A model generated the notes under the pieces. It searched no databases and had not been told where the DNA came from. It saw only the letters and a list, made by a program, of their open reading frames with translations. The position numbers and the translations under genes were made by a program. Shown in pieces: positions 25,835-37,400 of a DNA stretch of 64,000 nt. The stretch is from Kroppenstedtia sanguinis (GTDB lineage Bacteria; Bacillota; Bacilli; Thermoactinomycetales; DSM-45169): assembly GCF_050433445.1 (NCBI RefSeq), contig NZ_JBNPXF010000017.1:6093-70092 (forward strand). The letters run 5' to 3'. Position 1 is the first letter of the stretch; each line of letters starts with the position of its first letter.

Positions 25835-27025
25835 TTATTCGTTGATCGCAGTCACGGAACCGGCACCCACGGTACGGCCGCCTTCACGGATGGTGAAGCG
25901 AGTACCGTCTTCGATGGCGATCGGGGCGATCAGTTCCACTTCCACTTCAATGTTGTCCCCGGGCATCACCATTTCGGTGCCTTCCGGCAGTCGGATCACA
26001 GCGGTGATGTCGGTGGTACGGAAGTAGAACTGGGGACGATAACCGTTGAAGAAGGGGGTGTGACGGCCACCTTCGTCTTTGCTCAGGACATAGACCTGAG
26101 CTTTAAATTTGGTGTGCGGGTTCACGCTACCAGGTTTAGCCAGCACTTGACCGCGCTGAATATCTTCCCGGTTGACCCCACGGAGCAGGGCGCCGATGTT
26201 GTCACCAGCTTCGGCTTGATCCATCATCTTGCGGAACATTTCCACCCCGGTGACCACGGTTTTCCGAGTTTCATCATCGATCCCGACGATTTCTACTTCA
26301 TCGGAGACCTTGATCATCCCACGCTCCACACGACCGGTAGCTACGGTACCACGACCGGTGATGGTGAAGACATCTTCGACCGGCATCAAGAAGGGTTTGT
26401 CCTTATCCCGTTCCGGGGTCGGGACATACTCGTCCACTTGGGCCATCAGTTCGAGGATCTTTTCTCCCCATTCGCTGTTCGGATCTTCCAAAGCCTTGAG
26501 GGCAGAACCGGATACGACCGGAATGTCGTCGCCGGGGAAGTCGTACTCGGACAGCAGTTCACGAACTTCCATTTCCACCAGTTCCAGCAGTTCTTCGTCA
26601 TCCACTTGGTCCACTTTGTTCAGGAAGACCACGATGTATTCCACACCGGATTGACGGGAAAGCAGGATGTGCTCACGAGTTTGCGGCATCGGGCCGTCAG
26701 CAGCGGACACCACCAGGATCGCTCCGTCCATCTGGGCGGCACCGGTGATCATGTTTTTCACATAGTCAGCGTGGCCTGGGCAGTCTACGTGGGCATAGTG
26801 ACGGTTTTCGGTTTCGTATTCCACATGAGAGGTGGAGATGGTGATTCCCCGCTCTTTTTCTTCCGGAGCCTTGTCGATTTGGTCATAAGCGGTGGCAGTA
26901 GCTCCGCCCCGGGTCGACAGGATCGTGGTGATCGCAGCGGTCAGAGTGGTTTTACCATGGTCCACGTGACCGATGGTACCGATGTTCACGTGTGGTTTCG
27001 TACGTTCGTACTTGGCTTTGGCCAT
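25835..27025 (-). CDS. tuf: Elongation factor Tu
   Basis: The 396-residue GTPase delivers aminoacyl-tRNA to the ribosome. G1 GHVDHGKTT (about 18-26), G2 RGITIST, G3 DCPGHADYV and G4 NKVD are intact, and domains 2 and 3 are complete. ATG at 27025 has AGGAGG upstream; the frame further upstream is not needed. It ends the str operon. Confidence 0.98.
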   Translation of the reverse strand: MAKAKYERTKPHVNIGTIGHVDHGKTTLTAAITTILSTRGGATATAYDQIDKAPEEKERGITISTSHVEYETENRHYAHVDCPGHADYVKNMITGAAQMDGAILVVSAADGPMPQTREHILLSRQSGVEYIVVFLNKVDQVDDEELLELVEMEVRELLSEYDFPGDDIPVVSGSALKALEDPNSEWGEKILELMAQVDEYVPTPERDKDKPFLMPVEDVFTITGRGTVATGRVERGMIKVSDEVEIVGIDDETRKTVVTGVEMFRKMMDQAEAGDNIGALLRGVNREDIQRGQVLAKPGSVNPHTKFKAQVYVLSKDEGGRHTPFFNGYRPQFYFRTTDITAVIRLPEGTEMVMPGDNIEVEVELIAPIAIEDGTRFTIREGGRTVGAGSVTAINE

Positions 27026-27133
27026 GACTCGAAATCCTCCTTTAGATCTCAATCATTATTTGATGTATAGGGGAGAAAGCCGGGAAGCGAGGCTTCCACA
27101 ACCTTCTTCACCGAATGGGAGGCAACCAGCGAA

Positions 27134-29209
27134 TTACTGACCGGAGGCCTTGGAGATAATCTCTTCAGCGATGTTCTTCGGCACTTCTTCGTAGTGATCG
27201 AAGTGCATGGTGTACACCCCGCGACCCTGCGTCCGAGAACGCAGGTTGGTTGCGTAACCGAACATCTCGGCCAGTGGCACGATCGCCCGAATCACTTGGG
27301 CGGGGCCACGGGCTTCCATTCCTTCTACCCGACCGCGACGGGAGTTGATATCCCCCATCACATCGCCCATGTAGTCTTCCGGAACGGTGACTTCCACCTT
27401 CATAACAGGTTCAAGCAAAACCGGTTGACACTTGGACTTAGCCGCTTTCAGGGCCATGGATCCAGCAATCTTGAAGGCCATTTCCGAGGAGTCTACATCG
27501 TGGTAGGAGCCATCGTACAAGGTGGCACGGATATCCACCATCGGATAACCCGCCAGCACCCCGTTTTGCAAAGCTTCCTCCACCCCGCTTTGAACGGCGG
27601 GGATATATTCCCTCGGCACCACACCGCCGACAATCTTGTTGACGAATTCGAAGCCGCCACCTTCTTCCATCGGCTCAAATTCGATCCAGACATGACCGTA
27701 CTGACCGCGTCCACCGGACTGGCGGATGAATTTCCCTTCCACCTTGGCAGAAGAACGGAAGGTTTCGCGGTAGGCGACCTGCGGATTCCCCACATTGGCC
27801 TCCACCTTAAACTCCCGTTTCAAGCGATCGACGAGCACTTCCAAATGGAGTTCACCCATACCGGAGATGATCGTTTGACCCGTCTCTTCATTGGTTTCCG
27901 TCCGGAAGGTGGGATCCTCATCTGCCAGCTTGGCCAATGCCATCCCCATCTTATCCTGGTCGTTCTTCGTTTTCGGCTCGATAGCCACATCGATCACCGG
28001 TTCAGGGAAGACCATGGATTCCAAGATAATCGGATGCTTTTCGTCACACAGGGTGTCACCGGTGCTCGTACTTTTCAGACCGACAGCAGCGGCGATATCC
28101 CCAGCATAGACAGTTTTGATCTCTTGGCGGGAATTGGCGTGCATTTGCAGAATCCGTCCCACACGCTCTCGCTTGTCCTTGGTGCTGTTCAGCACGTAGG
28201 AACCAGAGTCCAACGTACCAGAATACACCCGGAAAAAGGTCAACTTACCCACATAGGGGTCCGTCATGATCTTGAAGGCCAGAGCCGAAAAGGGCTCGTT
28301 GTCGTCGGATTTGCGATGTGCCTCACTGCCGTCGGGCAGCTCCCCTTGGATCGGGGGAACATCCAGCGGAGAAGGCATATAGTCGACGACGGCATCCAGC
28401 ATCGGCTGAACCCCTTTGTTTTTATAGGATGAGCCACAGAGGACAGGGATGATCTCCACGTTGACAACACCTTTGCGGAGAACTTTCTTCAGTTCCTCTT
28501 CTGTCGGCTCCTCCCCTTCCAGATACTTCATCATCAGGTCTTCATCCAACTCGGCGATCGCTTCGACCATTTTCGTGCGGTACTCTTGGGCCAGTTCCTG
28601 GTACTCTTCCGGAATTTCCCGGTCTTCCGATTTGGTACCGAGATCATCCAGGTAGAAGTGTGCCACATTTTTGATCAGGTCGATGATCCCTTCAAAGGTA
28701 TCCTCTTTCCCGATCGGCAACTGGATCGGAACTGCGTTAGCCCCGAGACGATCACGAATCTGGTCGACGGCGCCAAAGAAGTCGGCCCCGATGATATCCA
28801 TCTTATTGATATAGGCAATTCGGGGGACATGGTATTTATCCGCCTGACGCCAGACGGTTTCCGATTGAGGTTCCACACCGCTTTTGGCGCAGAAGACCCC
28901 GACCGACCCATCCAGCACGCGCAGGGACCGCTCCACTTCGACAGTGAAGTCCACGTGGCCGGGTGTGTCGATGATATTGATCCGATGACCTTTCCACTGG
29001 GCTGTAGTGGCGGCGGAGGTAATAGTGATCCCCCGTTCCTGTTCTTGCTCCATCCAGTCCATGGTGGCAGCGCCTTCGTGAGTTTCACCGATTTTGTGAA
29101 CCCGGCCGGTATAGAACAAAATCCGTTCTGTTGTCGTGGTCTTACCGGCGTCGATATGAGCCATAATCCCGATGTTGCGCGTGTCTTGCAAGGAAAACTC
29201 ACGTGCCAT
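27134..29209 (-). CDS. fusA: Elongation factor G
   Basis: The 691-residue translocase has GTPase motifs AHIDAGKTTTTERILFYTG, RGITITSA, DTPGHVDFT and NKMD, followed by domains II-V, including GRGQYGHVWIEFEP and RSRTQGRGVYTMHFDHY. It follows rpsG and precedes tuf. Confidence 0.98.
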   Translation of the reverse strand: MAREFSLQDTRNIGIMAHIDAGKTTTTERILFYTGRVHKIGETHEGAATMDWMEQEQERGITITSAATTAQWKGHRINIIDTPGHVDFTVEVERSLRVLDGSVGVFCAKSGVEPQSETVWRQADKYHVPRIAYINKMDIIGADFFGAVDQIRDRLGANAVPIQLPIGKEDTFEGIIDLIKNVAHFYLDDLGTKSEDREIPEEYQELAQEYRTKMVEAIAELDEDLMMKYLEGEEPTEEELKKVLRKGVVNVEIIPVLCGSSYKNKGVQPMLDAVVDYMPSPLDVPPIQGELPDGSEAHRKSDDNEPFSALAFKIMTDPYVGKLTFFRVYSGTLDSGSYVLNSTKDKRERVGRILQMHANSRQEIKTVYAGDIAAAVGLKSTSTGDTLCDEKHPIILESMVFPEPVIDVAIEPKTKNDQDKMGMALAKLADEDPTFRTETNEETGQTIISGMGELHLEVLVDRLKREFKVEANVGNPQVAYRETFRSSAKVEGKFIRQSGGRGQYGHVWIEFEPMEEGGGFEFVNKIVGGVVPREYIPAVQSGVEEALQNGVLAGYPMVDIRATLYDGSYHDVDSSEMAFKIAGSMALKAAKSKCQPVLLEPVMKVEVTVPEDYMGDVMGDINSRRGRVEGMEARGPAQVIRAIVPLAEMFGYATNLRSRTQGRGVYTMHFDHYEEVPKNIAEEIISKASGQ

Positions 29210-29252
29210 CGGAGATGTCTCCTTTCATGTTGACGAGAATGGGGAAGCCAAA

Positions 29253-29723
29253 TTACCAGCGATAGTGAGCAAAAGCACGGTTGGCTTCCGCCATGCGGTG
29301 CATGTCTTCTTTCTTCTTGACAGCAGCACCGTTGTTATTGGCAGCATCCAGCAATTCGTTGGCCAAACGTTCCTGCATCGATTTTTCACCGCGCAGGCGA
29401 GCGTAGTTTACCAGCCAACGAAGTCCCAAGCTGGTGCGCCGCTCCGGCTTCACCTCTACCGGCACTTGGTAGTTAGCCCCACCTACACGGCGAGCCCTTA
29501 CTTCCAGAACCGGCATTACGTTTTTCATCGCTTGTTCAAAGACATCCATCGGATCTTTACCGGAGCGTTCACGTACCAGATCGAAGGAGTCATAGAGAAT
29601 GCGTTGAGCCTTCCCTTTCTTTCCGTCGTACATCAAGCGACTGATCAAACGGGTGACCAATTTGCTGTTGTAAATCGGGTCCGGCAACACTTCTCTGCGG
29701 GGTGCGGGTCCTTTTCGCGACAA
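29253..29723 (-). CDS. rpsG: 30S ribosomal protein S7
   Basis: The 156-residue protein has RREVLPDPIYNSKLVTRLI and the C-terminal MHRMAEANRAFAHYRW. The start codon is TTG with GGAGGG 7 nt upstream. S7 organises the 3' domain of 16S rRNA and represses the str operon in E. coli. Confidence 0.97.
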   Translation of the reverse strand: MSRKGPAPRREVLPDPIYNSKLVTRLISRLMYDGKKGKAQRILYDSFDLVRERSGKDPMDVFEQAMKNVMPVLEVRARRVGGANYQVPVEVKPERRTSLGLRWLVNYARLRGEKSMQERLANELLDAANNNGAAVKKKEDMHRMAEANRAFAHYRW

Positions 29724-29764
29724 TCGTCTTCCCTCCTTTGGCTTAGTTGTATCGATCGATGATG

Positions 29765-30178
29765 TTATTTCTTGGGCCGTTTGCTACCGTATTTGGATCG
29801 GGCTTGCATCCGGTTTTGTACCCCGGAGGTGTCTAGTGCTCCCCGGACAATGTGATAGCGGACACCGGGGAGATCCTTTACACGACCGCCGCGAACCAGC
29901 ACCACAGAGTGTTCTTGCAAGTTATGTCCGATTCCCGGAATATACGCAGAAACCTCAATGTTGTTACTCAAGCGCACACGAGCCACCTTACGGAGTGCCG
30001 AGTTCGGCTTCTTCGGTGTAGTGGTGTAGACACGGGTACACACACCACGCTTTTGTGGCGAGTTTTGTTCAGTCGCTTTCTTCCGGAAGCTATTGTACCC
30101 GAATTGAAGCGCCGGAGAATCCGATTGGGACACTTTGCTTTTGCGGCCTTTTCGGATCAACTGGTTAATTGTCGGCAT
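29765..30178 (-). CDS. rpsL: 30S ribosomal protein S12
   Basis: The 137-residue decoding-centre protein starts MPTINQLIRKGRK. The KKPNSALRK and PGVRYHIVRGALD segments carry the wild-type lysines linked to streptomycin sensitivity. GAGGAGGTG precedes the ATG at 30178. Confidence 0.97.
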   Translation of the reverse strand: MPTINQLIRKGRKSKVSQSDSPALQFGYNSFRKKATEQNSPQKRGVCTRVYTTTPKKPNSALRKVARVRLSNNIEVSAYIPGIGHNLQEHSVVLVRGGRVKDLPGVRYHIVRGALDTSGVQNRMQARSKYGSKRPKK

Positions 30179-30332
30179 CTCTTTCACCTCCTCGATTGGG
30201 ATGCTTTGCATTCAAGTCCACAGAACCAGGCGGATCATTTTGCGACGCAAAATTGGAAACCAACCCAAATACCGACCGCACCCGTGTCAAACCAGCATGC
30301 GGTCAGTCTCTGGGATTTGGCTGTACCAATCT

Positions 30333-30581
30333 TTATTCCAATATCGTGGCAGTCGCCGCGCCCACATCGATCCCGCAAGCTTTTCCAAGTCCTTGCATCG
30401 AATCAACATAGCTGACGGCCACCCCATGGTTCCGGCAAATCTGGACTAGCGATTGCTTGAGCTGCTCGTCGGCATCTGTCGCAATCACCACTTCCCGGGC
30501 CTTCCCCTGTTGGATCGCTTTTTTGGATTGCTTGGCTCCGATCAAGAGTGATTTAGCGTTCTTCACTTTATCATAAGACAT
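30333..30581 (-). CDS. L7Ae-family K-turn-binding protein (YbxF-like)
   Basis: The 82-residue protein has the L7Ae fold pattern: KNAKSLLIGAKQSKKAIQQGKAREVVIATDAD and SYVDSMQGLGKACGIDVGAATATIL. B. subtilis YbxF and YlxQ bind K-turn RNA. The ATG at 30581 has GGAGGG 8 nt upstream. It is the first gene of the str operon after rpoC, as in Bacillus. Confidence 0.9.
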   Translation of the reverse strand: MSYDKVKNAKSLLIGAKQSKKAIQQGKAREVVIATDADEQLKQSLVQICRNHGVAVSYVDSMQGLGKACGIDVGAATATILE

Positions 30582-30624
30582 ACCAAACGCCCTCCAAAGT
30601 GAATTAGCCCAAGCACACGTCGAT

Positions 30625-30653
30625 ATATTATCACCTGAAACTGACATTGTCAA
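30625..30653 (-). promoter_or_regulatory. Sigma-A promoter of the ybxF-rpsL-rpsG-fusA-tuf operon
   Basis: TTGACA (30648-30653) and TAATAT (30625-30630) on the minus strand are 17 bp apart, about 45 bp before the L7Ae-like gene and after the rpoC stop is passed in the other direction. Confidence 0.8.
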
Positions 30654-30702
30654 CAAGTGGTGAAAGCCTGCTTCCGAAAACCTTCAAGAGCGCAGAATCC
30701 GC

Positions 30703-33700
30703 TTATTCCACTAAAATTTTATCATCCGCGATATCCGGAAATTCGGCAGTTGAGGATTCATGCTCCCCCTCCACCTCCAGATTGCGATAGCGGGCCATTC
30801 CCGTTCCCGCCGGAACCAATTTCCCGATGATGACATTCTCCTTGAGACCGAGGAGACGGTCCACCTTACCTTTGATGGCTGCATCTGTCAGGACACGAGT
30901 GGTTTCTTGGAAGGAAGCCGCCGACAGGAAGGACTCCGTCTCCAGAGAAGCCTTGGTGATCCCGAGCAGGATCGGCCGTGCCACAGCTGGTTCTTGCTCC
31001 GCAAGAAGCACCTTTCGGTTGGCTTCTTCGTAATCGTGAAGGTCGACAACAGCGCCCGGCAAGAGATCGGTGTCTCCCGAATCGGTGATGCGGACTTTGC
31101 GCATCATCTGGCGGATCATCACTTCGACGTGTTTGTCGTTGATCTCCACCCCTTGCAAGCGGTACACCTTTTGCACTTCCTGGAGAATGTACTCCTGCAC
31201 ACCGCGAACCCCTTTCACTCGGAGCAATTCCTTGGGATCAACAGAGCCTTCAGTCAGCTCGTCACCAGCTTCCACCTGATCCCCTTCTCTCACCTTCAAC
31301 CGGGAGCCATAGGGAATTTGGTAGGTCTTGGTCTCCACGGTTCCCTCCACTTCGATCTCCCGGCGTTCCTTCACCTCACGGATCTCTTTCACCGTTCCGA
31401 AGATCTCAGTGATAATGGACTGCCCTTTGGGATTTCGAGCTTCAAACAGCTCCTGAATCCGCGGCAGACCCTGGGTGATGTCATCGCCAGCCACACCGCC
31501 GGTATGGAAGGTCCGCATCGTCAACTGGGTTCCGGGTTCTCCGATGGACTGAGCTGCGATGATGCCCACCGCTTCCCCGATCTCCACGTGGGTTCCCAGG
31601 GCGAGGTTGCGACCGTAGCACATGCGGCAAACCCCGTGTTGAGTGCGGCAACTGAGGACGGAGCGAATCACTACTTCCTCTACGCCAGCCTCTACGATTC
31701 GGCTCGCCTTCTCCTCATCGATCAGCTCATTGCGATGAGCCAAAATCTCACCTGTTTCCGGATGACGAACCGTTTGAAAAGCCATGCGACCCACGATCCG
31801 GTCATACATCTCCTCGATCACTTCGCCGCCGTCGGCGATCTTGCTGACTAACAGCCCTTTGTCGGTGCCACAGTCGTCTTCCCGGACGATCACATCCTGA
31901 GCCACATCTACCAAACGGCGGGTCAGATAGCCAGAGTCTGCGGTCCGCAAAGCCGTGTCCGCCAGACCTTTCCGGGCCCCGTGGGTGGAGATAAAGTACT
32001 CCAGCACCGTCAACCCTTCGCGGAAATTGGACTTAATGGGCAACTCGATGATACGGCCTGCCGGGTCCGCCATCAGACCGCGCATTCCGGCCAGCTGGGT
32101 CACCTGGGAAACGTTCCCCCGGGCACCGGAGTTGGCCATCATATAGATCGGGTTAAATTTACCCAATTTATTCATCAACACATCGGTGATATCATCCTTA
32201 GCTTGGCTCCAGACGGAGATCACCCGCTCATAACGCTCATCTTCGGTGATCAGACCGCGACGGTACTGTTTGAGGACCATTGCTACCTTCTCTTCGGCCT
32301 CGTCCAGGATCTTTTGTTTCTCCTCAGGTACCACCACATCAGAGACGGACATGGTGATGCCAGCCTTGGTGGAGAAGGAGTAACCCAGGGATTTCATGTT
32401 GTCCATGAGCACCGAGGTTTCCTTGGTACCAAAACGGCGGAAGCTTTCAGCGATCACTGTACCCAGGAACCCTTTTTTGAGCGCCTCTTGCTCCGGCATA
32501 CTCTTGATTTTCTCAGAGATGTTGACCCCTTTTTCATAAATGAAATACTTCTCCGGTGTCCCGTCCATCAGGTTGGTCTTGGAAGGCTCATTGATATAAG
32601 GGAAGCCGGGAGGGAAGATCTCGTTGAAAATCAACTTGCCGACGGTGGTCAACAAAAACGCTTCTTGTTGCTTTTCGGTAAAGCACTCTTTGTTCAGGCT
32701 CTTCACCGGCACCGCGATCCGCGTGTGGAGTCCGGCAATTCCTTGGGTGTAAGCGTTGATCGCTTCTCCGGGTCCGGTAAAGACTTTTCCTTCCCCAGGC
32801 GCTCCGGCCTTCTCCAAACTCAGGTAGTAACATCCCAACACCATGTCTTGAGAAGGGGTGACCACCGGTTTTCCGTCTTTCGGATTGAGGATGTTCTGCG
32901 CCGCCAGCATCAGCAGGCGCGCTTCCGCTTGAGCTTCCGCAGATAACGGCACATGAACCGCCATCTGATCTCCGTCAAAGTCGGCATTGTAGGCGGTACA
33001 GACCAGCGGATGCAACCGGATGGCCCGCCCTTCCACCAAGATCGGTTCAAAAGCCTGGATACCCAGCCGGTGCAACGTCGGCGCACGGTTCAAGAGCACT
33101 GGGTGTTCCTTGATTACCTCTTCCAACACGTCCCACACTTCGGGATGAATCCGTTCCACTTTCCGCTTGGCACTTTTGATATTGTGAGCCAGACCTTTTG
33201 CCACCAGCTCTTTCATCACAAAAGGCTTGAACAGTTCCAGTGCCATCTCCTTGGGCAGACCACACTGATACATCTTCAGATAGGGACCGACGACGATCAC
33301 GGAACGACCCGAGTAGTCTACCCGTTTTCCCAGCAGGTTTTGACGGAAACGACCTTGTTTCCCCTTCAGCATATGAGAAAGAGACTTGAGCGGACGATTG
33401 CCCGGTCCGGTGACCGGACGACCGCGACGTCCGTTATCGATCAGAGAGTCGACGGCCTCCTGCAACATCCGTTTCTCATTTTGCACGATGATATCCGGAG
33501 CACCCAAATCCAGAAGGCGCTTCAAGCGGTTGTTCCGGTTGATCACCCGACGGTAGAGATCGTTCAGATCGGAGGTGGCGAAACGCCCCCCGTCCAGTTG
33601 TACCATCGGACGCAATTCCGGCGGGATGACGGGCAGGACATCCGACACCATCCAATCCGGTTGGTTACCGGAGGCGCGGAAAGACTCCAACACTTCCAGC

Positions 33701-34326
33701 CGCTTGATCGCCCGACTGCGGCGCTGCCCTTGTGCCGTGTTCATTTCCTCTTTCAGGGCTTGCACTTCCTTATTGAGGTCGATCTCGGCGAGCAGACGCT
33801 TAATCGCTTCTGCTCCCATCATCGCGGTAAAAGCATTTCCGTATTTTTCTCGGTAGTTGCGGTACTCCTTCTCCGACAGGAGCTGTTTCTTCTCCAGTGG
33901 GGTGGCACCAGGGTCCACCACCACGTAGGAGGCAAAATAGATCACTTCCTCCAGAGAACGGGGAGACATATCCAGAACCAAGCCCATCCGGCTGGGAATC
34001 CCCTTGAAGTACCAGATATGGGACACCGGCGCAGCCAGTTCGATATGTCCCATCCGCTCCCGGCGCACTTTGGACCGTGTCACCTCGACGCCGCAGCGGT
34101 CACAGACCACGCCTTTGTAACGCACACGTTTATACTTTCCGCAATGACATTCCCAGTCTTTCGTAGGTCCGAAGATCTTTTCGCAGAAAAGACCTTCCTT
34201 CTCCGGCTTCAGGGTCCGGTAGTTGATTGTCTCCGGTTTTTTCACTTCGCCCCGGGACCAGGAGCGGATTTTATTCGGCGAGGCGAGACCGATTTTCATA
34301 TACTCAAAGTTGTTGACGTCCAACAC
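30703..34326 (-). CDS. rpoC: DNA-directed RNA polymerase subunit beta'
   Basis: The 1207-residue subunit has the N-terminal zinc site (CHCGKYKRVRYKGVVCDRC), the catalytic NADFDGDQM motif, the bridge-helix and trigger-loop region and the second zinc-binding segment (CRTQHGVCRMC). The GTG at 34326 gives MLDVNNFEYMKIGL, the standard start, with GGAGG 8 nt upstream; an ATG at 34350 has no good ribosome site. It follows rpoB. Confidence 0.97.
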   Translation of the reverse strand: MLDVNNFEYMKIGLASPNKIRSWSRGEVKKPETINYRTLKPEKEGLFCEKIFGPTKDWECHCGKYKRVRYKGVVCDRCGVEVTRSKVRRERMGHIELAAPVSHIWYFKGIPSRMGLVLDMSPRSLEEVIYFASYVVVDPGATPLEKKQLLSEKEYRNYREKYGNAFTAMMGAEAIKRLLAEIDLNKEVQALKEEMNTAQGQRRSRAIKRLEVLESFRASGNQPDWMVSDVLPVIPPELRPMVQLDGGRFATSDLNDLYRRVINRNNRLKRLLDLGAPDIIVQNEKRMLQEAVDSLIDNGRRGRPVTGPGNRPLKSLSHMLKGKQGRFRQNLLGKRVDYSGRSVIVVGPYLKMYQCGLPKEMALELFKPFVMKELVAKGLAHNIKSAKRKVERIHPEVWDVLEEVIKEHPVLLNRAPTLHRLGIQAFEPILVEGRAIRLHPLVCTAYNADFDGDQMAVHVPLSAEAQAEARLLMLAAQNILNPKDGKPVVTPSQDMVLGCYYLSLEKAGAPGEGKVFTGPGEAINAYTQGIAGLHTRIAVPVKSLNKECFTEKQQEAFLLTTVGKLIFNEIFPPGFPYINEPSKTNLMDGTPEKYFIYEKGVNISEKIKSMPEQEALKKGFLGTVIAESFRRFGTKETSVLMDNMKSLGYSFSTKAGITMSVSDVVVPEEKQKILDEAEEKVAMVLKQYRRGLITEDERYERVISVWSQAKDDITDVLMNKLGKFNPIYMMANSGARGNVSQVTQLAGMRGLMADPAGRIIELPIKSNFREGLTVLEYFISTHGARKGLADTALRTADSGYLTRRLVDVAQDVIVREDDCGTDKGLLVSKIADGGEVIEEMYDRIVGRMAFQTVRHPETGEILAHRNELIDEEKASRIVEAGVEEVVIRSVLSCRTQHGVCRMCYGRNLALGTHVEIGEAVGIIAAQSIGEPGTQLTMRTFHTGGVAGDDITQGLPRIQELFEARNPKGQSIITEIFGTVKEIREVKERREIEVEGTVETKTYQIPYGSRLKVREGDQVEAGDELTEGSVDPKELLRVKGVRGVQEYILQEVQKVYRLQGVEINDKHVEVMIRQMMRKVRITDSGDTDLLPGAVVDLHDYEEANRKVLLAEQEPAVARPILLGITKASLETESFLSAASFQETTRVLTDAAIKGKVDRLLGLKENVIIGKLVPAGTGMARYRNLEVEGEHESSTAEFPDIADDKILVE

Positions 34327-34424
34327 TGGGCATTCCTCCCTCGGGATCATCCCGTATCAACCTGTCGGCCGGCGGAGATCCTTTGATGGCAAAACGCCTC
34401 TTTGATTGAGGCCCGGCAAACCGG

Positions 34425-37400
34425 TTACGAAGTCGACCGCTTTGCTTGCTCCTGTTCCACAACCAAGCCGTTTCGTTCGTTGGCCGGTTCATCGTCCTCT
34501 GCGTAAAATTCTCTGATCTCGATCTCTTCCTGGTTTCTCCCCATCAGTTTGACATCCATGCCAAGGCTCTGCAGTTCCTTGATCAGAACTTTGAAGGAAG
34601 CGGGGACCCCAGGTTCAGGGACATTCTCACCCTTGACGATCGATTCATAAGTTTTTACACGTCCGATCTCATCGTCAGATTTGACCGTGAGGATTTCCTG
34701 GAGGGTGTAGGCCGCACCATAGGCTTCCAGCGCCCACACCTCCATCTCTCCAAAGCGTTGTCCGCCGAACTGAGCCTTTCCGCCCAGAGGTTGCTGTGTG
34801 ACCAAAGAGTAAGGTCCGGTGGAACGAGCATGAATCTTGTCGTCCACCATGTGAGCCAGTTTGATCATATACATGACGCCCACAGTCACCCGATTTTCAA
34901 AAGCATCACCGGTGCGGCCGTCATGGAGCGTAGTCTTTCCGTCAGGGTCCAGGCCTGCTTCTTCCAGGGCTGAAAAGACCTCCATTTCCGAGGCTCCGTC
35001 GAAGACAGGGGTGGCCATATGCAATCCCATCTGCCGTGCTGCCATTCCCAAGTGCACTTCCAGCACTTGCCCGATATTCATCCGGGAAGGAACCCCCAAG
35101 GGATTCAGCACCACTTCCACCGGGGTTCCGTCAGGCAGGAAGGGCATATCCTCCTCAGGCAACACCCGAGCGATTACCCCCTTGTTTCCGTGACGGCCAG
35201 CCATCTTGTCCCCTTCGGAAATCTTCCGTTTCTGAGCGATATAGACGCGGACCATTTGGTTGACACCTGGAGGAAGTTCGTCCCCGTTTTCCCGTTCAAA
35301 CACTTTGACGTCGACGACAATGCCGTCTGTTCCGTGAGGGACCCGCAGAGAGGTGTCACGCACCTCCCGCGCCTTCTCCCCAAAGATAGCATGGAGGAGG
35401 CGCTCCTCCGCCGTCAGTTCGGTGACCCCTTTGGGCGTCACTTTCCCCACCAGGATATCACCGGCCTTGATTTCGGCACCAATGCGAATAATCCCGCGTT
35501 CATCCAGATTTTTCAGGGCATCTTCCCCCACGTTGGGAATATCCCGGGTGATCTCCTCCGGTCCCAGCTTGGTGTCCCTGGCCTCGGATTCGTATTCCTC
35601 GATGTGAACCGAGGTATAGACATCTTCTTTGACCAGACGCTCGGACAGAAGGATGGCATCCTCGTAGTTGTACCCTTCCCAGGTCATAAATGCCACCAGG
35701 ACGTTCCGTCCCAGAGCCATTTCCCCATTGTCGGTGGAAGGACCGTCAGCCAAGGTATCCCCTTTTGCCACTCGTTCACCGGCACGGACGAGCGCCCGTT
35801 GGTTAATGCTGGTCCCTTGGTTGGAACGGATAAACTTGCGCAGTTTATATTTATCCAGATCCCCGCGCACCACCTGACCGTCCACTTCTTCCTCATGGCG
35901 CACCCAGATCTCATCAGCGGAGACCCGTTCTACCACACCAGGACGTTTAGCCAGGATCATGACACCGGAATCCCGGGCCGCCTTGTATTCCATCCCCGTG
36001 CCAATGTACGGAGCTTCTGGTTTGAGAAGAGGAACCGCTTGCCGCTGCATGTTGGATCCCATGAGCGCCCGGTTGGAGTCATCGTTCTCCAAAAAGGGGA
36101 TACAGGCCGTGGCTACGGATACCACCTGTTTCGGGGAGACATCCATATAGTCGATCCGCTCCGGAGGAAGGGGGAGAACCTCTTCCTTGTACCGTGCCAC
36201 TACCTGTTCGCTGGCGAAGCGCCCTTCCTCATCCAATTCGGCATTGGCCTGAGCCACATAGTAGTTGTCCTCTTCATCCGCGGTTAAATAAGAGATCTCT
36301 TCTGTTACCTTGTGAGTCTCAGGGTCCACTTTCCGATAGGGCGTCTCAATAAAACCGTACTCATTGATCCGGGCAAAGGAGGACAGGGAGTTGATCAATC
36401 CGATATTGGGACCTTCCGGCGTCTCGATGGGACACATGCGGCCATAGTGAGAGTGGTGAACGTCCCGGACTTCCATACCGGCCCGCTCCCGGGTCAGTCC
36501 CCCAGGTCCGAGGGCGGACAGACGCCGCTTGTGGGTCAATTCCGCCAAAGGATTAACCTGATCCATAAATTGAGACAACTGACTGCTCCCGAAAAACTCC
36601 TTGATCGAGGCAATTACCGGTCGGATGTTGATCAACGCTTGAGGGGTAATCGCATTGGCATCCTGAATCGACATCCGCTCCCGAACCACCCGCTCCATCC
36701 GGGAGAGGCCGATACGAAACTGGTTTTGCAACAGTTCGCCTACAGAACGGAGGCGTCGATTCCCCAGATGGTCGATGTCATCGGTGCTCCCCACCCCGTG
36801 GAGAAGATTGATGAAATAGTTAATGGAGGCGATGATATCCTCTGGCGTGATATTCTTTACACCCTTGTCAATCTGACCGTTGGAGATCACCTCAACCACT
36901 TTTCCATCCTCAATGGGAGAGAAAACCTTTAGAGATTGCAGACGGATCAAACCGTCCTCCGGCACCCCGCCACGAACGGAAGTTTCCGTCCATCCGAGTC
37001 CCCCCTCTTTTTCCATATGGGGGAGCATGCGCTCCAGCAACCGACGGTCCACCACCTCACCCGCTTCAGCGATAATCTCTCCCGTCTCGGGATCGACCAC
37101 GGCTTCAGCTAGGCGTTGGTTTAACAGCCGATTCTTGATGTGGAGTTTCTTATTAATCTTGTATCGACCTACATTAGCCAGGTCGTACCGCTTCGGATCA
37201 AAGAAACGAGAAAACAACAAGCTTCGGGCATTATCCGCCGTGGGCGGCTCACCCGGGCGCAGTCGCTCGTAGATTTCTATCAAAGCTTTCTCAGTGTTAC
37301 CTGTGTTGTCCTTGTCCAGCGTGTTTCGGACGTATTCGTCATCACCCAGAAGATCCAGGATTTCGGCATCGCTAGAATAACCGAGCGCACGCAAAAGGAC